DNA from: Acidilobaceae archaeon
Lineage (GTDB): Archaea > Thermoproteota > Thermoprotei_A > Sulfolobales > Acidilobaceae
Direction of reading: 5' to 3'
NCBI GenBank assembly: GCA_027037535.1
Contig: JALVZQ010000003.1
Coordinates: forward strand, 124,001-188,000
Length of the DNA stretch: 64,000 bases
In this document: in pieces, positions 51,950 through 60,737 of the stretch
Layout: each line of letters opens with the position of its first letter
How positions within the stretch are numbered: the stretch's first letter is position 1
Made by a program: the position numbers and the translations under genes
Notes under the pieces: generated by a model
What the model was told of the DNA's origin: nothing
Databases searched by the model: none
What the model saw: the letters and a program-made list of their open reading frames with translations, nothing else

Positions 51950-52947
51950 CGATAAACCACCTCTATATAGTCACCCACACAGACCTCGACGGCGTAGGAT
52001 CGGCTACGGGAGCACTACTTGTAACAGGAAGATCGCCGAGGGATGCAACGATCGTATACGCGGAGCCATACAATATACATGAAAAACTACGCGATATCAA
52101 GGAATATATCTCGCAGGGAGACCTACTCATAATCTCGGACCTTGGACCAAACAAAGAAAGCTTTGGAGAGACAGTCAAGATCCTAGAAGAACTCAATAAT
52201 AAAGGAGTAAAGATAGAATGGTACGACCACCATGTATGGCCCCGTGAACTAGTCGAAAAAGCAAAGGCCACTGGCGCCAATATTATCATAGATACCTCGA
52301 CCTGCGCCACAGGAGTAGTATTGAGGCACGGCTCAAAGATCCACAACATGGAATTCTCAAAATACATGGAGGAGCTAGAAGCAGCTATATGCGCTGCAGA
52401 CTTATGGCGTTGGGATCATTATCTTGCTCCTAGGCTATTCAGGATAGCTGATACTAGGTATGAAGAAGGCAAAGAGGCATGGCGCAACAGGCTAGTCGAG
52501 AAATTTGTCTCAGGCACTCTCTGGGACGAGGAGCTGGAGGAAAAACTCCACGAATACGTTAACCTAGAATTGAAGAACTTTAACCAGACATACAGGAACA
52601 CCTATGTTACCCAAGCTCCGTGTAGAGTAGCTGCAACCGTTAAGCCTCAAGGTCCTCCGAGCAATAGCTTCATAGGAGCCAGCCTCCTCTCAAGGTACCA
52701 GGCGGATATAGCAGTGATAATCCGTGACAATGGAGGCATAAGTCTCAGGAGCAAAAATGTCGACGTCCAACAGATAGCGCTCAAACTGGGTGGAGGAGGT
52801 CACCCGAGGGCTGCGGGGGCAAAGATACGGATCCCTCTACTAGTTAACATAGGAAGAAGGCTCCTTGGGCCACGCGTACTATCATGGTACGCTGCACGCC
52901 TCGTGAGGAGGGTGGCCCTGGAAACAGGGTGTGTGCATGGACTATAG
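51946..52947 (+). CDS. DHH-family phosphoesterase
   Basis: From ATG 51946 the protein has 333 residues. Motifs are VTHTDLDGVGSA, LIISDLGPN, EWYDHHVWP (the DHH) and GGGGHPRAAGAKI (DHHA1 domain). The family includes RecJ-like exonucleases and NrnA-type oligoribonucleases; which one cannot be settled here. GGGGAG lies before the ATG. The track start at 51919 is inside the HIT gene and unlikely. Confidence 0.92.
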   Translation: MTINHLYIVTHTDLDGVGSATGALLVTGRSPRDATIVYAEPYNIHEKLRDIKEYISQGDLLIISDLGPNKESFGETVKILEELNNKGVKIEWYDHHVWPRELVEKAKATGANIIIDTSTCATGVVLRHGSKIHNMEFSKYMEELEAAICAADLWRWDHYLAPRLFRIADTRYEEGKEAWRNRLVEKFVSGTLWDEELEEKLHEYVNLELKNFNQTYRNTYVTQAPCRVAATVKPQGPPSNSFIGASLLSRYQADIAVIIRDNGGISLRSKNVDVQQIALKLGGGGHPRAAGAKIRIPLLVNIGRRLLGPRVLSWYAARLVRRVALETGCVHGL

Positions 52948-53042
52948 AGATATATGTTGTGTTTTTATACTGGTATTAGAATGGGAGAAGAACACTGTCA
53001 CAACATAGAACTATAGCGGGTTTTACGCTTATAACACTGGTT

Positions 53043-54737
53043 TTGATAGGCTTAGTCGTACCCATTGCATATTCCCAAGTAGATGTTCCAAGGCATCCTC
53101 CCCAGCTACTTGAAGCACAATTAGACATAGACTATGTCTATGTTTTAGACCAGAAGAGCGCTGTGATATTCACAAAGCTACTTGCACTAACTTACCTGTT
53201 AGAATCAAAATACTATCTCGACGAGGTCTCCTACACGATATATGGCGTCTCCTTATCGGAAGGAGTAAGGGTCTCCTTGAAAGCCTACAACTTATCATAT
53301 GCGGATCCCGTTATAACAGGAGATCTAGAGCTACAGATGGTTCCAGGGACCCCCACTAATTATCATGTGACTGATAATCTCACAATTAGAGAAAACATCA
53401 CAAGGATTAACCTGGTAACGAATCTAGCTAGATTCATGCTTCTCCTATCACAGTTTATAGATATACTCATAGCAGGAAACGCTCAAGATATCAATAACTA
53501 TATTAGTAACACTATTAGACCCTTCGTAGGCTCCTTGGATGAGCAGACTCTCTCCATAGCAATGCAGTCTAAGATATCTATAACCGGTCTACTAACAACG
53601 TGTAACTTGAGCGATGATATAGCTAGCAGGACAACGTACGGTACACTAAACGATGCAAGTGCGAAGGCATTAATACTATACCCTACAATCTATACGTCGG
53701 CGCCGGTTATCCTTAACTACTGTACAGGGAACCAGACAGGAGCAATATACTCGAACACCCTACTAGAGAATCTCCTAATGTTTTCTGGGGGAGAAACCAT
53801 ATCCATAACATATACTACGACTCAAACACAGGACACAGCCAACCAGACCAACACGACGGGTAACGAGACAACACTTATAACAGTAAACGAGCTATACATG
53901 GTCTTCCCACATATAACACTGTTATCAGACCTTCCACTCAACTATCTCTTAACAATACTGGCTCAGTCCCAGAACACGACTCTACCTGGAGGACAAGAGC
54001 TCAGCCTAGCAGAGATAGTCCAGTTGATCCAATCTGGAAACGAGACCGTGGCACTCGACGCGCTACAGCAAGCTAAGAAACTCCTGGAGAAGGGCCAAAT
54101 AACGCAGACACAGTACATGGATCTACTAGAGATGTATAAGGATCTCTATGGAGAAGTACCTGCTGATCTCGCCCTAGAAAATAATAACAATGCGGATAGC
54201 GTGGTGATAGACCTCGATAAGATCCTTTCACAGATCAATGATGTAAAAGAAGGTATTCCAGCCGGGGGAGCGAATGAAACTATTCAAACAAAGAATAACA
54301 TCGCAGACAAGCTACTAGGCATAGCACCATACATTATAGTATTCCTAGGGATAGCTAGTGCAGTCATGTACGGGTCATTACTCTACAAGAGAAGAGAGCT
54401 AGACGAGGTATTGTTCCTCCCAAGGATACTCCTCGGTAAGCCCCCATATGAGGATCTAGCCGATAATATCAAGTGGTGCTACTATGCATTCATATACGTC
54501 CTATCACTTAGGGGTCTCCCCAAATATGAATGGGAGACGCCAAGAGAATACCTGCACCGTGTAAAAGATCTCCTATCCGACGAGTACAAGATCCTTTTGG
54601 AAGATCTAACGAGGGAATACGAACTATTGAAATACGGCGAAAAACATGATCCGGGTCTCGCCGAATACGTAGTAGAGGACTGTATAAAGGAGATTAGGAG
54701 GGCGTTGTTCTCATGGCACTTAAGAAGAGATGGCTAA
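53043..54737 (+). CDS. DUF4129-type membrane protein, first gene of MoxR operon
   Basis: The track frame has 564 residues: a large extracytoplasmic part with many N-x-T/S sites, a transmembrane helix (~residues 423-445, IAPYIIVFLGIASAVMYGSLL) and a cytoplasmic DUF4129-like tail (YEWETPREYLHRVKDLL). Upstream in the same frame the DNA encodes GRRTLSQHRTIAGFTLITLV, which with LIGLVVPIAYS makes a full signal peptide. So translation probably begins near 52990 although no ATG/GTG/TTG is there (CTG 52995 is the best candidate). TATA-like TTTTTATAC lies at about 52962. The family accompanies MoxR/DUF58 genes. Confidence 0.75.
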   Translation: MIGLVVPIAYSQVDVPRHPPQLLEAQLDIDYVYVLDQKSAVIFTKLLALTYLLESKYYLDEVSYTIYGVSLSEGVRVSLKAYNLSYADPVITGDLELQMVPGTPTNYHVTDNLTIRENITRINLVTNLARFMLLLSQFIDILIAGNAQDINNYISNTIRPFVGSLDEQTLSIAMQSKISITGLLTTCNLSDDIASRTTYGTLNDASAKALILYPTIYTSAPVILNYCTGNQTGAIYSNTLLENLLMFSGGETISITYTTTQTQDTANQTNTTGNETTLITVNELYMVFPHITLLSDLPLNYLLTILAQSQNTTLPGGQELSLAEIVQLIQSGNETVALDALQQAKKLLEKGQITQTQYMDLLEMYKDLYGEVPADLALENNNNADSVVIDLDKILSQINDVKEGIPAGGANETIQTKNNIADKLLGIAPYIIVFLGIASAVMYGSLLYKRRELDEVLFLPRILLGKPPYEDLADNIKWCYYAFIYVLSLRGLPKYEWETPREYLHRVKDLLSDEYKILLEDLTREYELLKYGEKHDPGLAEYVVEDCIKEIRRALFSWHLRRDG

Positions 54738-56113
54738 TACTCGCACTACTAGTAATAGGGCTATTAGCCAGCCTGCAAGCGGTGCCCAGAGAGATAGTAT
54801 TAAAATTCACCCTCCCGGGCAACGCTTCGTTTATAGAAAATGAAGGCCCATACGGTACAAGTTTATTGGCGGAATACCTTCAGAAAAAAGGACTAGAAAT
54901 AGTAACTGTTCCGTCTATCGACGCTATGAACAATCTAGACCTAGACAATTACCAAGACATAATCTACCTAGTAATCTCTCCAGTCAATTTCACATCAGAA
55001 TACGCTATGAAAAACGTCTACACACAGCTAACAGACCTGACAGTATCAAAGCGAGTTCACCTAGTTATATTCGACGAGTATCCGACAAAGGGAGAAGTCC
55101 TTCTTGCAGAAAACTTCGAAAAAGACATTTGCGGAGATAGATATTTCATTATATCAGACGAGGTTGTACCTATAAACGAGTATGCTACAGCTATCTTCTA
55201 CGATGGACTCCAGCTACCCACAGGCTATACAAGCTTCATATCTAGTCCCGACTTCAAGGATAGACCCCTAATCTCCACCCCGGGCGCAGTAGACTTCACA
55301 AAGCTAAGTATTCTCACCTACCCAGTTAACCCACTTGGACTAGTATGGCCAGGCCCAGAAGGCGGTACAAGCTGGAATCTCATGGCGGCCTCGTGCAAGG
55401 GCTATAAGGGCGGAGTAGTATTAGTAGCGGATTCTACTATCGCGATAAACATGGCCGCCCAAAACAATACAAACTATCTAGAAGCGTCATATGATCTAAT
55501 AACAGCGACGCTCCCCTACAATAACAATAATACACTCGTAGTCGTTGATGAATACATCTATAGTAGCAATCCCCAATCCCTCGTAGTCAAGCTACATCCA
55601 TCATTTCTCCTAATATACCTGGCACAAATATACGATAAGATAGAAGGATACGCGCTAGACAGGCTATCACAAGCAAACCTAGCAGGACTCATAGCGGCAC
55701 TCCTAGGACTACTAATCCTCTTAGCCAGCTGGCTCTCAACCACATATGCTTCTAGAATAAAACGGGAAAAAGACAGGTTGCTGAAGAGTATAACCAGGCG
55801 GAAGAAAACAAGGAAGCGGCTTCTGACAATGCCTGGATTTGTCGGATCATATCATGAGCTCCAATCAGTGTGTGAGAGAGCGAGAAAAGAGCTGAAAGCC
55901 ATGCGGATAGACGACCTCATCAGGGCTCAGGATAATAGTGATCTCCGGAGGCTTGTGGAGACACTCTATGAGGAAGTCGAAGGTTCATGTAGGGGAAGAG
56001 TTAATCCTATTCTTGTTTTTCTCCCCCTCTGGGGAGGGCGAATACGAAGAATACGTGAGTCGGTAGATTTGCTGGCTAGTCTTCTTAGGATTAGGCCAGC
56101 AGAGACTACCTAG
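54713..56113 (+). CDS. DUF4350-like membrane protein
   Basis: The 466-residue protein has an N-terminal signal/anchor ([18 protein letters not shown]), a long extracytoplasmic domain beginning with a [21 protein letters not shown] sugar-isomerase-like pattern seen in DUF4350 proteins, a second transmembrane helix (~residues 324-343, [19 protein letters not shown]) and a basic cytoplasmic tail. ATG 54713 overlaps the previous gene by 25 bases. It belongs to the MoxR/DUF58/DUF4129 cluster, which probably builds one membrane complex. Confidence 0.8.
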   Translation: MALKKRWLILALLVIGLLASLQAVPREIVLKFTLPGNASFIENEGPYGTSLLAEYLQKKGLEIVTVPSIDAMNNLDLDNYQDIIYLVISPVNFTSEYAMKNVYTQLTDLTVSKRVHLVIFDEYPTKGEVLLAENFEKDICGDRYFIISDEVVPINEYATAIFYDGLQLPTGYTSFISSPDFKDRPLISTPGAVDFTKLSILTYPVNPLGLVWPGPEGGTSWNLMAASCKGYKGGVVLVADSTIAINMAAQNNTNYLEASYDLITATLPYNNNNTLVVVDEYIYSSNPQSLVVKLHPSFLLIYLAQIYDKIEGYALDRLSQANLAGLIAALLGLLILLASWLSTTYASRIKREKDRLLKSITRRKKTRKRLLTMPGFVGSYHELQSVCERARKELKAMRIDDLIRAQDNSDLRRLVETLYEEVEGSCRGRVNPILVFLPLWGGRIRRIRESVDLLASLLRIRPAETT

Positions 56114-56130
56114 TAGTAGAGGTGTATAGG

Positions 56131-57126
56131 ATGGAACAAGCATCGAAGACGAATGTGGAAGAGGTTCGGCTTGACCCGGTATTCGCTAAAACCGTGGCTG
56201 AGAGGGTCCTTAGCGAGGTCGGGAAAGTAATAGTGGGTAAGAGAAGAGAGTTAAAGGTGGTTCTTGCAAGTATGATCGCGCAAGGACACGTATTATTAGA
56301 GGGAGTACCAGGAGTAAGCAAGACAACGATGGCTAAGGCGCTCGCCAGCGCCCTAAACCTTAGCTTCAGGAGGATCCAGTTCACCCCTGATCTCCTACCG
56401 GCCGACGTCCTTGGAACCTTTATATTCGACCAGCGTACAGGCGAGTTCAGGTTCAGGCCTGGGCCAATATTTGCAAATATTATATTAGCCGACGAGATCA
56501 ATAGAGCAAGTCCGAGGACGCAGAGCGCTTTCCTCGAAGCGATGCAGGAGAGGCAAGTAACGATCGAAGGACAAACCTTCAAGCTACCAGAGCCTTTCAT
56601 AGTAATAGCAACTATGAACCCTATAGAATTCGAGGGAGTTTATCCCCTGCCCGAGGCACAGATAGACAGATTCCTCATAAAGATCCTCATAGATTATCCA
56701 TCGTTCGAAGAAGAAGAAGAGATCCTCAAGCGTATAAATATAATTGAGGAGTGGCCGGTAAAGCCTGTGGCGGAAGGCGAAGATATTCTTCGCATGTCGA
56801 AGATGGTTAAGAAAATCCATGTCGCCGAGTCTATAATAGAGTATATTGTAAAGATCGTACAGGCCACCCGTAAGCATCCGCATGTAAGGCTAGGGGCGAG
56901 TCCCAGAGCGGCTATAGCCCTCCTAAAGCTGAGCAGTAGCCTTGCATTACTAAGCGGTAGAAGCTATGTGTTGCCGGACGATGTCAAGGAAGCCGCGAAG
57001 CCAGTTCTGAGGCATAGAATCATCCTTAAGCCAGGTCTGGATATTGAGTCCCAGACGACTGTGGAGGGAATAATTGACTCGATCCTAGAATCGATCCCGA
57101 CGCCCTCGCCTCCCTATGAGGAGTAG
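56131..57126 (+). CDS. MoxR-family AAA+ ATPase
   Basis: From ATG 56131 (AGAGGTG upstream) the protein has 331 residues. Walker [15 protein letters not shown]; Walker [22 protein letters not shown]; sensor 1: [20 protein letters not shown]; sensor 2/arginine region: [14 protein letters not shown]. MoxR proteins act as chaperones that insert metals or assemble complexes with VWA/DUF58 partners. It lies 9 bases or so after the DUF4350 gene and just before DUF58, the usual order. The track GTG 56122 would add three residues. Confidence 0.93.
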   Translation: MEQASKTNVEEVRLDPVFAKTVAERVLSEVGKVIVGKRRELKVVLASMIAQGHVLLEGVPGVSKTTMAKALASALNLSFRRIQFTPDLLPADVLGTFIFDQRTGEFRFRPGPIFANIILADEINRASPRTQSAFLEAMQERQVTIEGQTFKLPEPFIVIATMNPIEFEGVYPLPEAQIDRFLIKILIDYPSFEEEEEILKRINIIEEWPVKPVAEGEDILRMSKMVKKIHVAESIIEYIVKIVQATRKHPHVRLGASPRAAIALLKLSSSLALLSGRSYVLPDDVKEAAKPVLRHRIILKPGLDIESQTTVEGIIDSILESIPTPSPPYEE

Positions 57127-57131
57127 GAGCC

Positions 57132-58340
57132 TTGAGCCGCAAGATTGAGATAACACGAATAGAGCCTACAAGGCTATCCCACTACTTATCATTGCTAGGG
57201 GCTATAGTTCTAGGATTCTATATTCTCGGCTATGGCTCTGGTATTGTAGCCTTTATCGGCTCTACGCTCTTAGCCTTGCCCCTGGTATTATCACTCTATT
57301 TAAGGTATACGCTCGTATTGCTTAAAGACGAGATCCAGGTGAAGAGAAGCGTCATAGGGAAACCGGTGGAGGGATACTATACTCCTGTAAAGTTGACTGT
57401 CAGTAATGGTAGTAGATTAGGACTGTTCTATGCCACGATAAACGACTCGCCACCGGAAGGCCTAAGAGTGAAAGGTTTAAGTGGAGGAGGTGGAGTCCTC
57501 CCCCCACGCTCAGAGATAGATATACTCTACTATGTAATTCCAAGAATAGGGCTTAGAGAGTTCGGCGGGGCAAAAATAACTATATGGGATCCCCTAGGAC
57601 TAGTAACGGCCGAGGCAAGTATAACTCCGTCAGGTTCAAGATTCATTAGTGGATATCCCAGCAAGGCGATCGCATATGATATGCCCGAGTTGAAGCCAGT
57701 TGTAGACCCATATATTAGTCCTAGCTCAAGGCTTATCCGAGGCCCCGGAATAGAAATTTATACGATTAGAGAATTCGTCCAAGGAGACGAACCCAGACTA
57801 ATCGACTGGAAAGCCACTGCGAGACTCGGCAGGTTATTCGTTAAAGAGCTAAGGAGAGAAGCAGAAATACCATTAATGATTGCCGTGGCACTATCAAGTC
57901 AAAGCAATATAGGTGAACCCTACAAGACGCCATTCGAGATGTTATTGAGGGCCGCCTATATTCTTGGAGAACAATTAGTGTCGAGGGGGAGCAGTATAAC
58001 CTATATTGCTCTTACAGGAAGATCTCCTGTAAAAACACCGATGGGTAGAGGAAAAGAGGGTATTAGCCGGTTGCAGGACGCTATTGCAGTAACACCTCCA
58101 CCGAGAGAAAACGCTCCATACGGGTTGTTCGAGATAGTTAAGCACATTAAAGCAACTTTTCCAGGTAAAGGAATAGTACTCATATTAGTTGATGAAGAGT
58201 CAAAGAAGAGACTGCACGGTATTGTTAGCAGTATTCTAGAGATGAAGCATAGAGTCTACTATATGGAGATGGCTGAAGGAGCCATAAAGGTGTATCCAGT
58301 GAAGCTAGCTCCCCAAATTATATCAGGGAGGGGTGAGTAA
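57132..58340 (+). CDS. DUF58-domain protein
   Basis: The 402-residue protein has two N-terminal transmembrane helices, a beta-sandwich region and the DUF58 signature EFVQGDEPRLIDWKATARLGRLFVKE near residue 215-240, followed by a VWA-like half. This is the standard partner of MoxR ATPases. TTG 57132 follows AGGAG, five bases after moxR. Its precise role is unknown; coupling implies joint assembly or maturation of a surface or membrane structure. Confidence 0.9.
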   Translation: MSRKIEITRIEPTRLSHYLSLLGAIVLGFYILGYGSGIVAFIGSTLLALPLVLSLYLRYTLVLLKDEIQVKRSVIGKPVEGYYTPVKLTVSNGSRLGLFYATINDSPPEGLRVKGLSGGGGVLPPRSEIDILYYVIPRIGLREFGGAKITIWDPLGLVTAEASITPSGSRFISGYPSKAIAYDMPELKPVVDPYISPSSRLIRGPGIEIYTIREFVQGDEPRLIDWKATARLGRLFVKELRREAEIPLMIAVALSSQSNIGEPYKTPFEMLLRAAYILGEQLVSRGSSITYIALTGRSPVKTPMGRGKEGISRLQDAIAVTPPPRENAPYGLFEIVKHIKATFPGKGIVLILVDEESKKRLHGIVSSILEMKHRVYYMEMAEGAIKVYPVKLAPQIISGRGE

Positions 58341-58343
58341 TAC

Positions 58344-59483
58344 TTGAGAAAGTATAGTCTGGTCGCTCCAGCTTTTATTGGGGTTTCATTGTTTTATGCT
58401 ATGATGATTTCTGACGAAATCATAGGCGCGTTAATTGTCAAGTATGGTCTCGCAGAATTCGCTGGGCTCTTCAGTATCCTTATCCTAGGTATAGCCGTTC
58501 TCCAGCTTGTACATCCTATATATACGATTGTGCTCGCTGTTCTCTGGGTAATAACCAGCGTAGCCGCCCAACAAGTTAATCTACACCTCCTAGGACTCTT
58601 ACTAGTGATCATAGCTCTATCCAATATATATAGAGTGGGACGATTCAACCCTCCATATGCTACTAGAATAGATAATGTTAAGACAATACTTTACCCTCTT
58701 GGAGCAATAATTGGCGTAGCTATCCTATTAGGAGCGCCAGTTTATATTATCGTGACACGTCTTCCAGCACTGGTGACGAGTTGGGCATCAACTATTCCCG
58801 GAGACATAGGAGTATTTCTAAAATCAGTTGCGGGAACACTGCTGGCATCATTCGTAATAATCCTCTTGTCTCTATATATATTGTTTAAAGCATATGATTC
58901 GCTGACTAGCTTATTCCTAGCCATGAAGCCTGGATATCAGGCCCTTTCAGAATATGAGCTTAGAAGAGATTATGAGGATTGGAAGAAGAAGCTTGTATTG
59001 TTTGAGGGTAAGCAGGGCGGGGCACTGCGTGAAGGCCTAATAATAGTGTACTCGCTCTTGTTCTCGCCGGTCATATTTCCTGCAACTAGGACGCTGTTTG
59101 TCTCGCTAGCCGGTGAGGCTTCGACTAGCGTTACTGTTGCATACATGTTCACTGGTTACCTTATAGCATGGTTAATAACTAGGATATTGATAATATTCCT
59201 TTTCTCTCCTCCACCGATAAAGGATCTATATAAGCCTCTTCGACCGACATCATATCTCTCGGCAGGAATACTGTTCTCACTAGCAATAATCACGGTATAC
59301 TATATTATGGGCGGAGACCTATATAGTCTAGCCCAGGCATTCTTACTTGGAAGAAGCCCAGGCGTAGAAGACCCAATAGCTACTAATATTCAATTGGAGA
59401 ACCTTGGAGATAGAGTGGATCAGATGATAAAGCTCCTCGATGAGGGCCTTCAGACTCTAGTTCTCTTATTGTGGGGTGGCTAA
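58344..59483 (+). CDS. Multi-pass membrane protein, last gene of MoxR operon
   Basis: The 379-residue protein has around eight hydrophobic helices (for example FAGLFSILILGIAVLQLVH, LLASFVIILLSLYILF) and no family I recognise. TTG 58344 lies three bases after the DUF58 stop with GGAGGGGTGAG in front. It is likely the membrane platform of the complex formed with DUF58, DUF4129 and DUF4350 proteins. Confidence 0.75.
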   Translation: MRKYSLVAPAFIGVSLFYAMMISDEIIGALIVKYGLAEFAGLFSILILGIAVLQLVHPIYTIVLAVLWVITSVAAQQVNLHLLGLLLVIIALSNIYRVGRFNPPYATRIDNVKTILYPLGAIIGVAILLGAPVYIIVTRLPALVTSWASTIPGDIGVFLKSVAGTLLASFVIILLSLYILFKAYDSLTSLFLAMKPGYQALSEYELRRDYEDWKKKLVLFEGKQGGALREGLIIVYSLLFSPVIFPATRTLFVSLAGEASTSVTVAYMFTGYLIAWLITRILIIFLFSPPPIKDLYKPLRPTSYLSAGILFSLAIITVYYIMGGDLYSLAQAFLLGRSPGVEDPIATNIQLENLGDRVDQMIKLLDEGLQTLVLLLWGG

Positions 59484-59605
59484 AGGGATTTTTCCCTGTT
59501 TTATCAAGTATATTAATATCATTGGATGAAGAGTGACTCCAATACTGAGCGATAGACGCCGCTATGATGTCATCCACCCATACTGATATATTAAAGTACG
59601 AGTCT

Positions 59606-60478
59606 TTATAGTGATAGGAATTCAACTAGCTCTCTGTAGAGCAGGCTGAGACTATTCCTATCGGCCTCTAACGCTCCTTTCTCGGTTATCATACCGTCGA
59701 GATACTCTATAGGGGTCGAGTCGAATACCGGATAGCTTACACGGTAGCCGTCGAGACTAGTATATCGTATAAGTATAGGTATCTCGTGGCAGGTCTTGAA
59801 GGGATTAATCTTTGTAGCGTCGAACGCCGAGAAGAAGGGTGTTTCTGTATCCCTGCTCGCTAACGCTAGTAGGCGTGTGCCTAGTTTATTATAAAGGCAA
59901 CCGTCAAGTGTGACCGTGTCTGCTCCAACTATTGCTAGATCGGCTTGCTCTAGCTTGACGTGTATCATCATGTCTGGTATCGGATCTATTTGGAAGCCGG
60001 TTCTCGATAGGCTCTCGGCGAATACGAGTCCCTCGCCGCCAGGTAGGCTAATTGGAGCTATGACTTTCGGCCTCTTATCTGGTGGGAGTGATAATAGGGC
60101 TTGTTCTATTGTGCTGCTGTAGCTGAACGTAATAATGGCTTTTTTGCCTGTTAGGATGTTCTTTAGGTTCTCGTTTAGTAGTTCTCCGGCCTGTTTCCTG
60201 TATTCGAGTAGTGTTAGTAGTTTTTCCTTTATGTTTGAAGGCTCAGTTTCTTTCCTGCATGATTCTTCGATGATATATGCGATCCAGTGTAGAGGAGTCA
60301 TAGTTGGGTTGGCTTCTATTATTTTTTGTGGTAGATTATTGCACGAGCAGATATTGGCTCCTGTCTCGATTTCTTCAGTGATTCCTCTTATTATGTGTAG
60401 CATGCTCCAGCTTGCTCCACGTGTTTGTTCTTCTGACACTTCTTCGAGTACTGAGTTGATTCGGCGGCAGCTGTTCAT
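59606..60478 (-). CDS. eIF2B alpha/beta/delta-family protein
   Basis: The 290-residue protein has the eIF2B-like fold shared by aIF2B, methylthioribose-1-phosphate isomerase and ribose-1,5-bisphosphate isomerase. Typical segments are ITFSYSSTIEQALL, ADLAIVGADTVTLDGCLYNKLGT and PFFSAFDATKINPF. The C-terminus is short and the GDN-type isomerase motif is not clear, so a regulatory aIF2B-like role or a sugar-phosphate isomerase are both possible. A CSCNN motif near residue 43 is unusual. GGAGG lies 11 bases before ATG 60478, partly hidden in a hairpin of the structured leader. Confidence 0.85.
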   Translation of the reverse strand: MNSCRRINSVLEEVSEEQTRGASWSMLHIIRGITEEIETGANICSCNNLPQKIIEANPTMTPLHWIAYIIEESCRKETEPSNIKEKLLTLLEYRKQAGELLNENLKNILTGKKAIITFSYSSTIEQALLSLPPDKRPKVIAPISLPGGEGLVFAESLSRTGFQIDPIPDMMIHVKLEQADLAIVGADTVTLDGCLYNKLGTRLLALASRDTETPFFSAFDATKINPFKTCHEIPILIRYTSLDGYRVSYPVFDSTPIEYLDGMITEKGALEADRNSLSLLYRELVEFLSL

Positions 60479-60600
60479 TTTGTTCTTGCCTCCTTGTTTG
60501 CTAGGAGCTGGTTTGGGGGCCTACTTGGGGGTGAGCAAGCCGCGACACTTCCTCACCATGGGTAGCGCATTCGGCATATAGCCCGGCAGGCATCGGCCCC
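60479..60600 (-). promoter_or_regulatory. Structured 5' leader of the eIF2B-family gene (candidate RNA switch)
   Basis: Read on the minus strand, GGGGCC (60600-60595) pairs with GGCCCC (60521-60516), enclosing GGTGAG..CTCACC (60559-60532) with an inner AAG/CTT. Downstream, CTCCT (60508-60504) can pair with AGGAG of the ribosome site (60494-60490). The whole leader is a GC-rich island in an AT-rich gap. This is a layout like an aptamer plus a ribosome-site switch. No known riboswitch consensus was recognised. It could also be an unrelated small RNA or a gene fragment. Confidence 0.4.
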
Positions 60601-60737
60601 TATTGATAGTATTGTTTCTTGGTCCTTGTTATTATTATTGGCATTATATATGATTGTTCTCGATTTAGTGCATTAAAGAAAAACTATTCTCAAATATAAA
60701 TAATAATTATTTTAGATAACTAACACCGTTAATACAT

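Noticed and set aside
60135-60581. Plus-strand ORF ending in KPRHFLTMGSAFGI across the structured leader
   Set aside because: Mostly antisense to the eIF2B-family gene with serine-rich shadow sequence; the last 30 codons look hydrophobic but have no independent start with a ribosome site.
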